Below are positions 1 to 9,019 of a stretch of DNA of 32,924 bases, piece by piece (within the stretch, counting starts at the first letter, position 1; the number at the start of each line of letters is the position of its first letter). The notes under the pieces were generated by a model. It made no database searches. It was given only the letters and a program-made list of their open reading frames with translations, and was not told the DNA's origin. The stretch covers positions 1 through 32,924 of the forward strand of contig JAHDYJ010000040.1 in the NCBI GenBank assembly GCA_023383795.1, read 5' to 3'. The DNA comes from Burkholderiales bacterium. GTDB lineage: Bacteria; Pseudomonadota; Gammaproteobacteria; Burkholderiales; SG8-39. The position numbers and the translations under genes were made by a program.

Positions 1-368
1 TCGAGCACGGCGAGGTGGCGATGCGCCCGCTCGTGCTGCGCGAGATCGCCGAGGCGCTCGGGCTGCACGAGTCGACGGTGTCGCGCGTCACCACCCAGAA
101 GTACATGGCCACGCCGCGCGGGATCTTCGAGCTGAAGTACTTCTTCGGCAGCCACGTCGCCACCGACACCGGCGGCGCGTGCTCGGCGACCGCGATCCGG
201 GCGCTCATCAAGCAGCTCGTGGCGGCCGAAGACGGGCGGAGGCCCCTCTCCGACAGCAAGATCTCCGAGATCCTCGGCCAGCAGGGCATCGTAGTCGCCC
301 GCCGCACGATCGCCAAGTACCGCGAATCGCTGCAGATTCCCCCGGTCAACCTGAGGAAGTCGCTCTGA
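1..368 (+). CDS. rpoN: RNA polymerase sigma-54 factor, C-terminal part (5' truncated by window edge)
   Basis: This is the last ~121 codons of sigma-54, read in the frame whose first full codon is at base 3. The family member recruits core polymerase to -24/-12 promoters that need an AAA+ activator. Visible are the helix-turn-helix ([17 protein letters not shown]) and the RpoN box ([10 protein letters not shown]) near the C-terminus, which contacts the -24 element. The protein ends a few residues after the box, as usual. Its position just before ptsN is the classical arrangement. Two sigma-54-like promoters occur elsewhere in this window, upstream of the two PEP-CTERM genes. Confidence 0.97.
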   Translation, partial: EHGEVAMRPLVLREIAEALGLHESTVSRVTTQKYMATPRGIFELKYFFGSHVATDTGGACSATAIRALIKQLVAAEDGRRPLSDSKISEILGQQGIVVARRTIAKYRESLQIPPVNLRKSL

Positions 369-388
369 GGCGCGCCGTCGGCAGAGGG

Positions 389-394
389 TATAAT
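389..394 (+). promoter_or_regulatory. Possible -10 element upstream of ptsN
   Basis: A perfect TATAAT hexamer lies 20 bases after the rpoN stop. No convincing -35 hexamer is seen 16–18 bases upstream and there is no extended TGn. If used, it would give ptsN a leader of about 180 nt. The rest of 369–578 holds no recognisable gene; in related clusters hpf sits here. Confidence 0.35.
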
Positions 395-578
395 GCGGCA
401 TCGGACGGCAGCCTCCCGGGGCGATGCATCCGCCGGCGCGGCGACCGACGTATCAAGTCTCGAACCGCCCAGAACAGAGACCGCACCTCGATCCCGACCC
501 GCAGCGCCTCCCGCCGCCCCCTCCACGCCGGGGCGGGCCCGGAGAGCTCGCACGCACCGCCACCGACCGACTGACGGC

Positions 579-1064
579 ATGAACCTGATTGCCAAACTGC
601 TTCCGCCCGCGAACATCGTTCTCGACCTCGAAGTGAGCAGCAAGAAGCGCATGTTCGAGCAGGTCGGGCTGATCTTCGAGAACAACCAGGGCATTGCGCG
701 CAGCCTCGTGTTCGAGAGCCTGTTCGCGCGCGAGCGCCTGGGATCGACCGGCCTCGGCCAGAGCGTGGCGATCCCGCACGGGCGCATCAAGGGCCTGAAG
801 GATCCGGTCGGCGCCTTCGTCCGCCTGCGCACGCCGGTGCCGTTCGACGCCCCCGACGGCAAGCCCGTCAGCCTCGTGTTCGTGCTGCTCGTGCCGGAGC
901 AGGCGACCGAGCAGCACCTGCAGATCCTCTCGGAGCTCGCGCAGATGTTCAGCGACCGCGTGCTGCGCGAGCAGCTCGGCACCGCCGACGATCCCGGCGC
1001 GCTGCACCAGGCCATCACCGCGTGGCAACCCCATGTTGCAGACAACCGTCGCGCAGCTGTATGA
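579..1064 (+). CDS. ptsN: Nitrogen-PTS EIIA component PtsN
   Basis: A 161-residue EIIA-Ntr protein of the nitrogen phosphotransferase system. It takes phosphate from NPr/HPr on a histidine and, in studied bacteria, signals to potassium uptake, sensor kinases and carbon storage. The PTS EIIA type-2 domain fills the protein; His67 in SVAIPHGRI is the expected phosphorylation site, and LLVPEQATEQHLQILSELA is the second conserved block. The ATG at 579 is chosen because the homologous region starts at MNLIAKLLPP; the frame stays open upstream but is low-complexity and Arg/Pro-rich. It overlaps hprK by 32 nt, so the two are probably co-translated. Confidence 0.95.
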   Translation: MNLIAKLLPPANIVLDLEVSSKKRMFEQVGLIFENNQGIARSLVFESLFARERLGSTGLGQSVAIPHGRIKGLKDPVGAFVRLRTPVPFDAPDGKPVSLVFVLLVPEQATEQHLQILSELAQMFSDRVLREQLGTADDPGALHQAITAWQPHVADNRRAAV

Positions 1065-1986
1065 GGACAACCGCGAGAGGCTGTCGCTCACCTGGGTGTG
1101 CGGCGAGGCGGGGCGCGGCGCGCTGATCCGCCAGGATCCGGTGGAGTCGGCCGCGTTCGTCGGCCACCTGAACCTGATCCACCCGAACCGCATCCAGGTC
1201 GTCGGCACGCACGAGGAGGCGCACGTCGCCGCGCTCCCGCCCGAGCGGCTGACGCGCGTCATCGAGCGCCACCTGACCCCCTCGCCGGCCGCGCTGATCC
1301 TGACCGACGGCGTCGCCGGCCACCCGCGCGTGCGCGAGATCGCCGAGGAGCGGGGCATCGCCGTGCTGGCGACGCCGCTGCCGGCGGCGTTCGTGATCGA
1401 CAAGCTGCGCCGCTACCTCGCGAAGGTGCTCGCCGAGACGACCGAGCGCCACGGCGTGTTCATGGACGTGCTCGGGCTCGGCGTGCTGATCACCGGCGAC
1501 TCGGGCGTGGGCAAGAGCGAGCTCGGTCTGGAGCTGATCAGCCGCGGCCACGGACTGGTGGCCGACGACGTGGTCGCGATCTCGCGCATCGGCGCGACGC
1601 AGCTCGAAGGCCGCTGCCCGCCGATGCTCAAGGACTTCCTCGAGGTGCGCGGCCTGGGCATGCTGAACGTGCGCACGATCTTCGGCGAGACCGCGGTGCG
1701 GCCGAAGATGAATCTGCGGCTGGTGGTGCACCTCGAGAAGCCCTCGCAGGCCGCCACGCAGGTCGAGCGGCTGCCGCTGCACGAGCTCTCCGAGGACATC
1801 CTCGGCGTCACCGTGCGCAAGGTCGTCATCCCGGTCGCCGCCGGGCGCAACCTGGCGGTGCTGGTGGAGGCGGCGGTGCGCAACTACATCCTGCAGCTGC
1901 GCGGGATCGACAGCACGGGCGAGTTCGTCCAGCGCCAGCGGGCCGAGCTCGAGCGCGACGCCGGGGACGACGAAGCGCGGGCGTAG
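1033..1986 (+). CDS. hprK: HPr kinase/phosphorylase
   Basis: A 317-residue HprK, which phosphorylates and dephosphorylates HPr on its seryl site. Proteobacterial versions belong to an incomplete, regulatory PTS. The N-terminal domain spans about residues 1–130. The C-terminal catalytic domain has the HG of ERHGVFMD (His140), the Walker A loop GDSGVGKS (155–162) and the HprK signature LEVRGLGMLNVRTIFGE. The start at 1033 lies inside the 3' end of ptsN in another frame. The gene is followed after 10 nt by rapZ. HprK between ptsN and rapZ is typical of betaproteobacteria rather than enterics. Confidence 0.95.
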   Translation: MLQTTVAQLYEDNRERLSLTWVCGEAGRGALIRQDPVESAAFVGHLNLIHPNRIQVVGTHEEAHVAALPPERLTRVIERHLTPSPAALILTDGVAGHPRVREIAEERGIAVLATPLPAAFVIDKLRRYLAKVLAETTERHGVFMDVLGLGVLITGDSGVGKSELGLELISRGHGLVADDVVAISRIGATQLEGRCPPMLKDFLEVRGLGMLNVRTIFGETAVRPKMNLRLVVHLEKPSQAATQVERLPLHELSEDILGVTVRKVVIPVAAGRNLAVLVEAAVRNYILQLRGIDSTGEFVQRQRAELERDAGDDEARA

Positions 1987-1996
1987 CCGCTTTGCC

Positions 1997-2845
1997 ATGC
2001 TGCTCGTGATCATCAGCGGCCTGTCCGGCTCCGGCAAGAGCGTCGCGCTGAACGTCCTCGAAGACGCCTCGTTCTACTGCGTCGACAACCTGCCGGCGGC
2101 GCTGCTCGCCGACACCGTCGCGTTCCTCGGCGACGCCGGCTACGGCCGCGTCGCGGTGAGCATCGACGCGCGCAGCGGCCCGGCGCTCGCCGCGCTGCCC
2201 GATTCGGTGCGCGCGCTGAAGCAGAGCGGCGTCGACGTGCGCCTGCTGTTCCTCGACGCGAAGAGCGAGACCCTGATCAAGCGCTTCTCCGAAACGCGCC
2301 GGCGCCACCCGCTCGCCGACGGCCGCACGCTCGAGGAGTCGATCGCGCGCGAGCGCGAGGCGCTGGCCGCGGTCGGCGAGCTCGGCCACCACATCGACAC
2401 CAGCGACGTCACGCCGAACACGCTGCGGAGCTGGGTCAAGGACCTCGTCGAGGTCGACCGCTCCGGCACCACGCTGCTCTTCGAGTCGTTCGGGTTCAAG
2501 CAGGGCGTCCCGCTCGACGCCGACCTCGTCTTCGACGTCCGCTGCCTGCCGAACCCCTTCTACGATCCGAAGCTGCGCCCCCTCACCGGGCTCGACGCCG
2601 AGGTCGTCGCCTTCCTGGACGGGCTGCCCGACGCGCGCGCGATGGCCGCCGACATCGGCGATTTCATCGCGCGCTGGCTGCCCGCGTTCCAGCGCGACAA
2701 CCGGGCCTACCTCACCGTCGCGCTCGGGTGCACCGGCGGACAGCACCGCTCGGTGTACTTCGTCGAGCGGCTCGCGGCGCGCTTCCGCGCCGATGCGCCG
2801 GTGCTGGTGCGCCACCGGCAGCTCGCCCGCGGCGAGCCCGCATGA
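1997..2845 (+). CDS. rapZ: RNase adapter protein RapZ (P-loop)
   Basis: A 282-residue RapZ/YvcJ-family protein, close to the E. coli length of 284. In E. coli it senses glucosamine-6-phosphate and delivers the sRNA GlmZ to RNase E; whether that target exists here cannot be told. The N-terminus has Walker A GLSGSGKS (8–15) and FYCVDNLPAAL. The C-terminal domain carries FDVRCLPNPFYDPKLRPLTG and GCTGGQHRSVYFVE, both family signatures. The stop overlaps the start of the next gene (ATGA). Confidence 0.95.
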   Translation: MLLVIISGLSGSGKSVALNVLEDASFYCVDNLPAALLADTVAFLGDAGYGRVAVSIDARSGPALAALPDSVRALKQSGVDVRLLFLDAKSETLIKRFSETRRRHPLADGRTLEESIAREREALAAVGELGHHIDTSDVTPNTLRSWVKDLVEVDRSGTTLLFESFGFKQGVPLDADLVFDVRCLPNPFYDPKLRPLTGLDAEVVAFLDGLPDARAMAADIGDFIARWLPAFQRDNRAYLTVALGCTGGQHRSVYFVERLAARFRADAPVLVRHRQLARGEPA

Positions 2846-3471
2846 GCGAGGCGCCCGACGCGATGGACGCGATGCCCGAGCAGCCCGTCGAGATCCCGAT
2901 CTTCCCCCTGAACACGGTGCTCTTCCCGGGCGGCCTGCTGCCGCTCAGGGTGTTCGAGGCCCGCTACATGGACATGACCGGCGAGTGCATGCGCGAGAAG
3001 AAGCCGTTCGGCGTCTGCCTGATCCGGTCCGGGCGCGAGGTCGGCGAGGCGGCGGTCCCGGAGGACGTCGGCTGCCTCGCGCACATCACCGACTGGGACA
3101 TGCAGGAACTCGGCGTGCTCAGCCTGCGCACGCTCGGCGGACAACGGTTCCGCATCCGCGACCGCAACGTCGGCGCCCAGGGCCTGATCCGCGCGCGCGT
3201 CGACCTGATCGCGCCGGAGGCGGCGGCGGACATCCCCGAGGAGTACAGCGCCTGCATCCGGCTCCTCGAGCTGGTGATCGCCGACAAGAGCGCGGCGGTG
3301 TTCGCCGAGCCGCACCGGCTCGCGGACGCGTCCTGGGTCGGCTACCGGCTGACGGAGATCCTGCCGGTGCCGCTCGCGGCGAAGCAGCGCCTGCTCGAGC
3401 TCGGCGACAGCCTCACGCGCTTACAGATCCTGCACCGCTTCCTCGAGCAGAGAGGGCTGATCGCCTCCTGA
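2842..3471 (+). CDS. LON-substrate-binding-domain protein (peptidase S16-like)
   Basis: A 209-residue protein made of a stand-alone Lon N-terminal (LAN/PUA-like) domain without ATPase or protease parts. The conserved opening is PIFPLNTVLFPGGLLPLRVFEARY (about residues 19–42), followed by the F-G-V-C-L-I strand and a helical C-terminus. Such proteins are common in proteobacteria and have no firm function; substrate recognition or an adapter role is only inferred. The ATG at 2842 overlaps the rapZ stop, so it is translationally coupled to rapZ. Its 3' end overlaps convergent mutY by 51 nt. Confidence 0.88.
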   Translation: MSEAPDAMDAMPEQPVEIPIFPLNTVLFPGGLLPLRVFEARYMDMTGECMREKKPFGVCLIRSGREVGEAAVPEDVGCLAHITDWDMQELGVLSLRTLGGQRFRIRDRNVGAQGLIRARVDLIAPEAAADIPEEYSACIRLLELVIADKSAAVFAEPHRLADASWVGYRLTEILPVPLAAKQRLLELGDSLTRLQILHRFLEQRGLIAS

Positions 3472-4602
3472 CGCGCCGCCGCCCAGCCGCAGCAGCAGGC
3501 GCTTCACCGGCGCCGGCAGCGCGGCGGCGCCGGCCTCTTCGAGCGGCAGCCACAGGGCGCCCGGCTCGCCCGCGCGCCGGTCGACCCCGACGACGTCCAC
3601 CAGCAACGGGCGGATGTCCAGCGTGAAGTGCGTGAACGCGTGCCGCACGGTCGCGAGCGGCGCCACGCGCCGGACGTCGAAGCCGTAGCGCCGCGCGACC
3701 GCGCGCTTCACGGCCGCCGCGAGGCCGGCATCCGGCCCACCCCCGGCCGGGACGTCCGCGGCGTCGACGAGCTCCGGCAGGCTCCACAAGCCGCCCCACA
3801 CGCCGGTCGCGGGACGACGCTCGATCAGGACGTCGGCGCCGTGACGCAGCACCAGCATCACCGCGCTGCGCGCGGGCACGCGCCGGCGCGGCCGCGGCGC
3901 CGGCAGGTCGGTGACGCGGTTCGCGGCATAGGCGCCGCACGTCGCGCGGACCGGGCAGCGGCCGCAGGCAGGGCGCTTGGCCGTGCACAGCGTCGCGCCG
4001 AGATCCATCAGACCCTGGATGTAGGCCTCGACGCCGCGCTTCGGCACGAGCGATTCGGCGAGCGCCCACAGCCGCCGCTCGACCGCGGGCTCGCCCGGGA
4101 ACCCTTCCACCAGGAAGTGGCGCGCCAGCACGCGCTTCACGTTGCCGTCCAGGATCGCCGCCCGGGCGCCGAAGGCGAATCCGGCGATTGCCGCGGCGGT
4201 CGAGCGGCCGATGCCGGGAAGGCGCTCGATGTCGGCGAGCGCGGCGGGGAAGCGGCCCGCGTGGCGCTCCACGATGTCGCGCGCGGCGCGCCGCAGGTTG
4301 CGGGCACGCGAGTAGTAGCCGAGGCCGCTCCAGAGACGCATCACCTCGTCCTCCGGCGCGGACGCGAGGGCCGCGATGTCGGGAAAGCGCGCCATGAACC
4401 GCCGGTAGTACGGGATCGCTGTCCCGACCTGGGTCTGCTGCAGCATGATCTCCGCGACCCAGATCGCGTACGGGTCGCGGGTGCTCTGCCACGGCAGGTC
4501 GTTGCGCCCGGCACGCGCCTGCCAGCGCACCAGGCGGCGCGCGAATTCGCCGACCGCCTCTTGGCTCACCGCGCTCCCGCTGCCGCGCGCCGGCCCCGGC
4601 AC
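3421..4602 (-). CDS. mutY: A/G-specific adenine DNA glycosylase
   Basis: A 393-residue MutY, which removes adenine mispaired with 8-oxoguanine. The HhH-GPD domain includes Glu51 in EIMLQQTQV and Asp152 in ILDGNVKRV, the two catalytic acids, and the hairpin LPGIGRSTAAAI (128–139). A [4Fe-4S] cluster is bound by Cys206, 213, 216 and 222 (C-X6-C-X2-C-X5-C). The C-terminal NUDIX-like 8-oxoG recognition domain follows (ARSAVMLVLRHGADVLIERR…GVWGGLWSLPE). The start is a GTG at 4602, 14 nt after the AsmA gene stop; a second GTG 11 codons in would match the usual N-terminus as well. Confidence 0.95.
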   Translation of the reverse strand: MPGPARGSGSAVSQEAVGEFARRLVRWQARAGRNDLPWQSTRDPYAIWVAEIMLQQTQVGTAIPYYRRFMARFPDIAALASAPEDEVMRLWSGLGYYSRARNLRRAARDIVERHAGRFPAALADIERLPGIGRSTAAAIAGFAFGARAAILDGNVKRVLARHFLVEGFPGEPAVERRLWALAESLVPKRGVEAYIQGLMDLGATLCTAKRPACGRCPVRATCGAYAANRVTDLPAPRPRRRVPARSAVMLVLRHGADVLIERRPATGVWGGLWSLPELVDAADVPAGGGPDAGLAAAVKRAVARRYGFDVRRVAPLATVRHAFTHFTLDIRPLLVDVVGVDRRAGEPGALWLPLEEAGAAALPAPVKRLLLRLGGGASGGDQPSLLEEAVQDL

Positions 4603-4616
4603 TGCGCGCGGCCGGC

Positions 4617-6914
4617 TCAGCGCCGGAACAGGCCGCGCAGCGCGTCGCCGACGCCGCCGCCTTGCTGCCCGTCCTGCTGCTGCCCGCCGCCGAGGCGCCG
4701 CTCGAGCTCGCGCTTGAGCGTGTCCTTCGCGACGTCGGTGGCGAGCGCGCCGACGTCGACGCGGTACTTCAGGTTGTCGAACGGGCCGGTCACCTTGACC
4801 GGTGCGGTGATGCCGCTCACCTGCGACACGTCGCGCCCGCCCTGGCCCTTGGCGGTCGCCGCGAGGGTCGCCTTCACGGTGTAGTCCACCGTTCCGGCGC
4901 CGATGTCGATGATCCCCGCCCCGCCGAGCCGGAGCAGCGGCGACTTGCCGTCGAGGTCGTCGTTGCGCGCGACGCCGTCCTTGATGACGAAGCTCGCCGA
5001 GAGCGAGGTGAAGTCGGTCCTGGCGCCGCCCTGCGACTGCTCCTCCACCGCGGCGCCGCGCCCGATCAGCGATTGCGCCTTGCGCAGCACGCCGCCGATG
5101 TCCACGCCCTTGATGGCGCCGTCGCGCAGATCGACGTTCGCGGCGCCGTTCAGTGCGCGCTTGATCGCGCTCACCGTGTTGCCCGCCGACGTGACGTCCA
5201 GGTTCACGTTGCCGCGCCCCTCGAGCAGGTCCTGCTGCGCGGCGTCGCGCAGCAGCGGTCCGATGCTGACGCCCTTGAGCTGCTGTCTTGCTGCGAAGGT
5301 GTTCGTGTTGGCGTTGACCGACGCGGCGCCCGCGAGCGCGCCGTCGTAGAGGCTCGCCGACATCGGGTTGACGTCCAGCCGGCCGCCGGCGGCGCGCACG
5401 TCCACGCGGACGTTCTGCGCCTTGACGTTGCTCGCGGTCAGCGCACCGATCCGCACGCTGCCGTTTGCGTTGAGGGTCTTCAGCGCCGACAGGTCGATCG
5501 GCTGCTCGGCGCCGGCGCCCCCCTTCGCGGCACCGCCGGCGCCGCCGCCTGCCGCGCCCGCCTGCTTCGGCGGCAGGTAGCGGTCGACGTTCAGCTTGTC
5601 CGCTGCGACATCGAAGCTGATCGCCGGCGCCGCGAAGTTCGTGACCGCCGCCTTCGCCTGGATGGTGCTGTCCTCCAGCTTGGCGGTGAGGTCGGTCTGC
5701 GCCGTCTGCCTCGCCCAGTCGGCCGCGGCGCTGCCCGCCAGCGCGAGCTTGACGCTGCCGCCGGGCACGTCCGGGCCCGCGAGGGCGAGGTCGCCGGCGA
5801 TCTTCGGCAGGCGCACCTGGCTCTGCGCGAGGTTCAGCGCGACCGGCGTGGCGATCCTGCCCTGCACCGCGAGCGCGCCCTGCTTCAGGTTCACGTCGGC
5901 CGCCAGGCTGGAGAACTCGACCTGCTTGCCCCTCGCCTCCACCGCCGCGAGCGCGAGCTTGGCGTCGATCGCCTGCTCGCCGCGGGCGAGCTTCACCGTG
6001 CCGTCGATCGCCTGGCTGGTCGCCGACTCGGGCGAGAGCGCGAGCTTCGGCACCGACACGCGCGCCTCCAGCCCGTCCTTCGATTTCGCCGAGAGCGCGA
6101 AGCCGGAGAGGTCGACCCGCTGCCCCTTCGGATCGAGCGCGAGGTCTCCCTTCGCGGTGGCCTCGAAGCCGGCAAGGCCCGGCGCGTCGCCGCTCGCCTT
6201 AAGGTCGAGGCCCGAGAGCGCGACCGCCTGCGTCTGGAAGTCGAGCCGGTAGCCGGTGTCGAGCGCGAGGTCGAGGTTGAGCTTAGGCTCGGCGCCCTCG
6301 ACGTGGCCGGACAGCGAGAGCTTGCCGGGCACGCCGCTCGCGATGCGGCCGGTCTCGAGATCGAGCTTCGAGACGCGCAGCTCGGTGCCCGCCTGCTCGT
6401 CGCGCCAGCCGATGCTGGCGTTCTTGAGCGCGATGCCGCCGATGTCGATCACCGGCGCCGCGCCGCCCTTCTCGGCGGGCGGCGGCGCCTTGCCGGGCGC
6501 ATCGGCCTTGGCGGGCGCCCCGCCGGCGAGATCGTCGAAGTTCGTGCGCCCGTCCTTGTAGCGGACGAGGTCGACCGCCAGCCCGGCGAGCGTGACGCGG
6601 TCGACGATCACCTGCTGCGACAGCAGCGGCAGCAGGGCGACCGCGACGCGCGCCTCGCCGACGCGCGCGAAGACCTTGTCGCTGCGGGGCTCCGAGAGCG
6701 ACACCTGGTCCACGGCGGCGCCGATCTTCGGGAAGAACGTGAGGCCGATCTTGCCGTCGATCGCGAGCGTGCGCCCGGTCTTCTCCTTCACCAGTTGCAC
6801 GATCTCGGGCTTGTACTTCTCCGGGTCGAACGTCGCGGCGACGATCGCGATCGCCACGATCGCGACCAGCACCAGCGCGCCCACGCCCCACAGCAGGTAC
6901 TTCAGCGCTTTCAT
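4617..6914 (-). CDS. AsmA family protein
   Basis: A 765-residue AsmA-type envelope protein: one N-terminal transmembrane helix (about residues 7–27), the AsmA opening (FDPEKYKPEIVQLVKEKTGRTL) and a long beta-rich periplasmic body. Relatives belong to the VPS13-like lipid-transfer and outer-membrane-biogenesis proteins. The C-terminal AsmA domain is followed by a short Gly/Gln-rich stretch and a basic end (LRGLFRR). The ATG at 6914 is preceded by an AAGG-type ribosome site. It is the upstream partner of mutY in a probable two-gene transcript. Substrate unknown. Confidence 0.9.
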   Translation of the reverse strand: MKALKYLLWGVGALVLVAIVAIAIVAATFDPEKYKPEIVQLVKEKTGRTLAIDGKIGLTFFPKIGAAVDQVSLSEPRSDKVFARVGEARVAVALLPLLSQQVIVDRVTLAGLAVDLVRYKDGRTNFDDLAGGAPAKADAPGKAPPPAEKGGAAPVIDIGGIALKNASIGWRDEQAGTELRVSKLDLETGRIASGVPGKLSLSGHVEGAEPKLNLDLALDTGYRLDFQTQAVALSGLDLKASGDAPGLAGFEATAKGDLALDPKGQRVDLSGFALSAKSKDGLEARVSVPKLALSPESATSQAIDGTVKLARGEQAIDAKLALAAVEARGKQVEFSSLAADVNLKQGALAVQGRIATPVALNLAQSQVRLPKIAGDLALAGPDVPGGSVKLALAGSAAADWARQTAQTDLTAKLEDSTIQAKAAVTNFAAPAISFDVAADKLNVDRYLPPKQAGAAGGGAGGAAKGGAGAEQPIDLSALKTLNANGSVRIGALTASNVKAQNVRVDVRAAGGRLDVNPMSASLYDGALAGAASVNANTNTFAARQQLKGVSIGPLLRDAAQQDLLEGRGNVNLDVTSAGNTVSAIKRALNGAANVDLRDGAIKGVDIGGVLRKAQSLIGRGAAVEEQSQGGARTDFTSLSASFVIKDGVARNDDLDGKSPLLRLGGAGIIDIGAGTVDYTVKATLAATAKGQGGRDVSQVSGITAPVKVTGPFDNLKYRVDVGALATDVAKDTLKRELERRLGGGQQQDGQQGGGVGDALRGLFRR

Positions 6915-6982
6915 CTATTGCGCCTTTCCGAAAAGATCCATCACGGCTTCGATCACGGAATCGAGCCTGCTGGACAACTCAG

Positions 6983-7068
6983 GTCGCACGAACAAGAGGG
7001 GATTCCCCCTTATATATCCCCGAGACGAACAAGGGGCAAGCCCCTTGTATATCCCCCGGTCGGGCGAC
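6983..7068. repeat. Palindromic intergenic repeat, site A (two tandem units)
   Basis: Two imperfect copies, about 36 bp each, of the unit CGAACAAG–GGGG–(spacer)–CCCC–CTT–TATATCCCC lie head to tail (from about 6989 and from 7026). The second copy forms a perfect 8-bp stem (7029–7036 with 7041–7048, loop CAAG). The flank AGGTCGYACGAACAAG is shared with site C. It sits between the 3' end of the 5'-nucleotidase gene and the start of the AsmA gene, both on the minus strand. Confidence 0.75.
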
Positions 7069-8007
7069 TCATTCATTTGCGACGCCGAACGGCACGTGGC
7101 CGGTGGCGACGTGATCGCGCGCGGACTCGCAGTGACCGCGCTGGTCGTCGAAGAAGATGTCCGCGCCGAACGCCTTCAGGAACCGGCCCTTGTCCAGCCC
7201 GCCGAGGAAGAGCGCCTCGTCGATGCGGATGTCCCAGGCGCGCAGCGTGCGCACCACGCGCTCGTGCGCCGGGGCGCTGCGCGCGGTGACGAGCGCGGTG
7301 CGGATCGGCGAGCGGTCGGACGGGTACTCCGCCTGGATGCGGTGCAGCGCCGCCAGGAACTCCTTGAACGGACCGCCGGCGAGCGGCTCCTTCGCCGCGC
7401 TCACCTCGCCCGCCGTGAAGCGGGCGAGGCCCGCGGTCTTGTACACGCGCTCCGCCTCGTCCGAGAAGAGCACCGCGTCGCCGTCGAACGCGATGCGCAG
7501 CTCCTGCGTCTGCGCCAGGTTCCGGCCGACGTTGGAAGGCAGGATCGTCGCCGCGGCATGGCCGGCCTCGAGTGCCTTGCGCACGTCGACCGGGTTGGCG
7601 GACAGGAAGAGATGCGCGTCGAACGCCGGCACGTAGGGATGCGTGCTCTCGCCGCCGGTGAAAGCCGCGCGGCTGATGTCGAGCCCGTAGTGCGCGATCG
7701 AGTTCATGATGCGCAGCCCGGTGTCCGCGGTGTTGCGCGAGAGGAGGATCACCTCGACGCGCGGCAGCACCGGCTCGAGCGCGTTCAGCCCGAGCAGCTT
7801 CTTCACCAGCGGGAACGCGATGCCCGGCGCGAGCACCTCGTCCTCGTGCTCGCGCTGGTAGCGGTAGTAGGCCTCGACGCCCTCCTGCTCGAAGACGCGG
7901 TTCGACTCCTCGAGGTCGAACAGCGCGCGCGAGGAGATGGCGACTACGAGACGACCATCGAAGCTGGCGGGCATCGCGAGGGGCGCTCGGCGTGGACGCG
8001 CCGGCAT
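7069..8007 (-). CDS. Cytosolic 5'-nucleotidase (cN-I/PF06189-type)
   Basis: A 312-residue protein of the 5-nucleotidase family related to eukaryotic cN-I, which dephosphorylates nucleoside monophosphates in the cytoplasm. Family-like blocks are VVAISSRALFDLEESNRVFE near the N-terminus, the central ILLSRNTADTGLRIMNSI and AAFTGGE, LFLSANPVDVRKALEAG, and the acidic C-terminal IFFDDQRGHCESARDHVATGHVP, which ends the HAD-like core. The ATG at 8007 is used; an in-frame ATG at 7974 is also possible because homology begins about there. The stop abuts repeat site A. Confidence 0.82.
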   Translation of the reverse strand: MPARPRRAPLAMPASFDGRLVVAISSRALFDLEESNRVFEQEGVEAYYRYQREHEDEVLAPGIAFPLVKKLLGLNALEPVLPRVEVILLSRNTADTGLRIMNSIAHYGLDISRAAFTGGESTHPYVPAFDAHLFLSANPVDVRKALEAGHAAATILPSNVGRNLAQTQELRIAFDGDAVLFSDEAERVYKTAGLARFTAGEVSAAKEPLAGGPFKEFLAALHRIQAEYPSDRSPIRTALVTARSAPAHERVVRTLRAWDIRIDEALFLGGLDKGRFLKAFGADIFFDDQRGHCESARDHVATGHVPFGVANE

Positions 8008-8058
8008 GCCCTGCAATGATAAGCTATTTCCAACCGGCCGATCCGCGGCCCTACCCCA

Positions 8059-9012
8059 TTGACGACGGACAACGCACGAGGCCCCGGGGCGGAGGACGCG
8101 GTTGCCGCCGCCGCGCCGGCTGCTCCCGGCGCCCTGCCCTACGTGGTGCTCGCCGCGGGCGTGCTCGCCGTCTCGAGCGCGGCGATCCTCACGCGCTTCG
8201 TCCAGGCCTATGAGGTTCCCGCGCTCCCGCTTGCCGCCTGGCGCCTCGCCCTCGCCGCCGCGATCCTCACGCCGCCGGTGCTCGTGCGCTGTCGCGGCGA
8301 GCTCGCGCGCGTCTCCCGGCGCGACGTCGGCCTCGCGCTCGCCTCCGGCGCGTTCCTCGCCGTCCACTTCGCCGCATGGATCGCTTCGCTCGAGCACACC
8401 TCGGTCGCCGCGAGCACCGTCCTGGTGACGACGAACCCGATCTGGATCGCGGCGCTCTCGTGGCTGCTCTTCGGCGAGCGGCCGGCGCGCACGCTCGTCG
8501 CCGGCATCGGCGTCGCGCTCGCGGGCGGCATCGCGATCTTCGCGGCGGGTGCCGGCGGCGCGACCGGCGCCGCCCCGACCCTGGGCAACTCGCTCGCGCT
8601 CGCGGGCTCGCTCGCGGTGTCCGCGTACCTGCTGCTCGGCCGCAACCTGCGCCGGCGCGTCGCGCTGCTCGCCTACGTGTGGCTGGTGTACGGCGCCGCG
8701 GCGCTCGTCCTGCTGGCAGCCGTCGCGGCGACCGGCGCCCAGATGCTCGGGTTCGCGCCCGTCGTCTACCTGCTCCTCGTCGCGCTCGCAGTCGGGCCGC
8801 AGCTCGCCGGGCACGGGGCGTTCAACTGGGCGCTGCGCTACCTGTCTCCCGCGTTCGTCGCGATCGCGATCCTCGGCGAGCCGGTCGGCGCCGCCCTGCT
8901 GGCATATCTCGTCCTCGGCGAACGGGTCGCGCCGCTCGAGCTTGCCGGCTTCGTGCTGCTGCTCGTCGGCATCTACGTCGGCGCGCGCGCGGAGCGCGCG
9001 CGGACGCGGTAG
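8059..9012 (+). CDS. DMT-superfamily permease (EamA domains)
   Basis: A 317-residue membrane protein with about ten hydrophobic segments in two EamA repeats, typical of drug/metabolite transporters (RhaT/YdcZ-like exporters). The first repeat contains LPLAAWRLALAAAIL and TSVAASTVLVTTNPIWIAALSWLLFGE; the second ends with LSPAFVAIAILGEPVGAALLAYLVLGE, the usual paired glutamates. The N-terminal ~25 residues are Ala-rich and cytosolic. The assigned start is TTG at 8059; no clear ribosome-binding site precedes it and no ATG or GTG fits better. Substrate cannot be inferred. It is convergent with the phosphoribosyltransferase gene, 7 nt apart. Confidence 0.85.
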   Translation: MTTDNARGPGAEDAVAAAAPAAPGALPYVVLAAGVLAVSSAAILTRFVQAYEVPALPLAAWRLALAAAILTPPVLVRCRGELARVSRRDVGLALASGAFLAVHFAAWIASLEHTSVAASTVLVTTNPIWIAALSWLLFGERPARTLVAGIGVALAGGIAIFAAGAGGATGAAPTLGNSLALAGSLAVSAYLLLGRNLRRRVALLAYVWLVYGAAALVLLAAVAATGAQMLGFAPVVYLLLVALAVGPQLAGHGAFNWALRYLSPAFVAIAILGEPVGAALLAYLVLGERVAPLELAGFVLLLVGIYVGARAERARTR

Positions 9013-9019
9013 CGGCGCC

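Noticed and set aside
453..2037. Long open frames on the minus strand across ptsN, hprK and rapZ, and similar antisense frames throughout the window.
   Set aside because: They arise from the high GC and are Arg/Ala/Gly-rich without recognisable domains; the opposite strand holds clear conserved genes.
8016..8032. ATAAGCTATTTCCAAC between the 5'-nucleotidase and DMT permease genes resembles the end sequence of the 22378 element.
   Set aside because: Only about 12 of 16 bases match, there is no partner end at a fitting distance, and no repeat unit is nearby.
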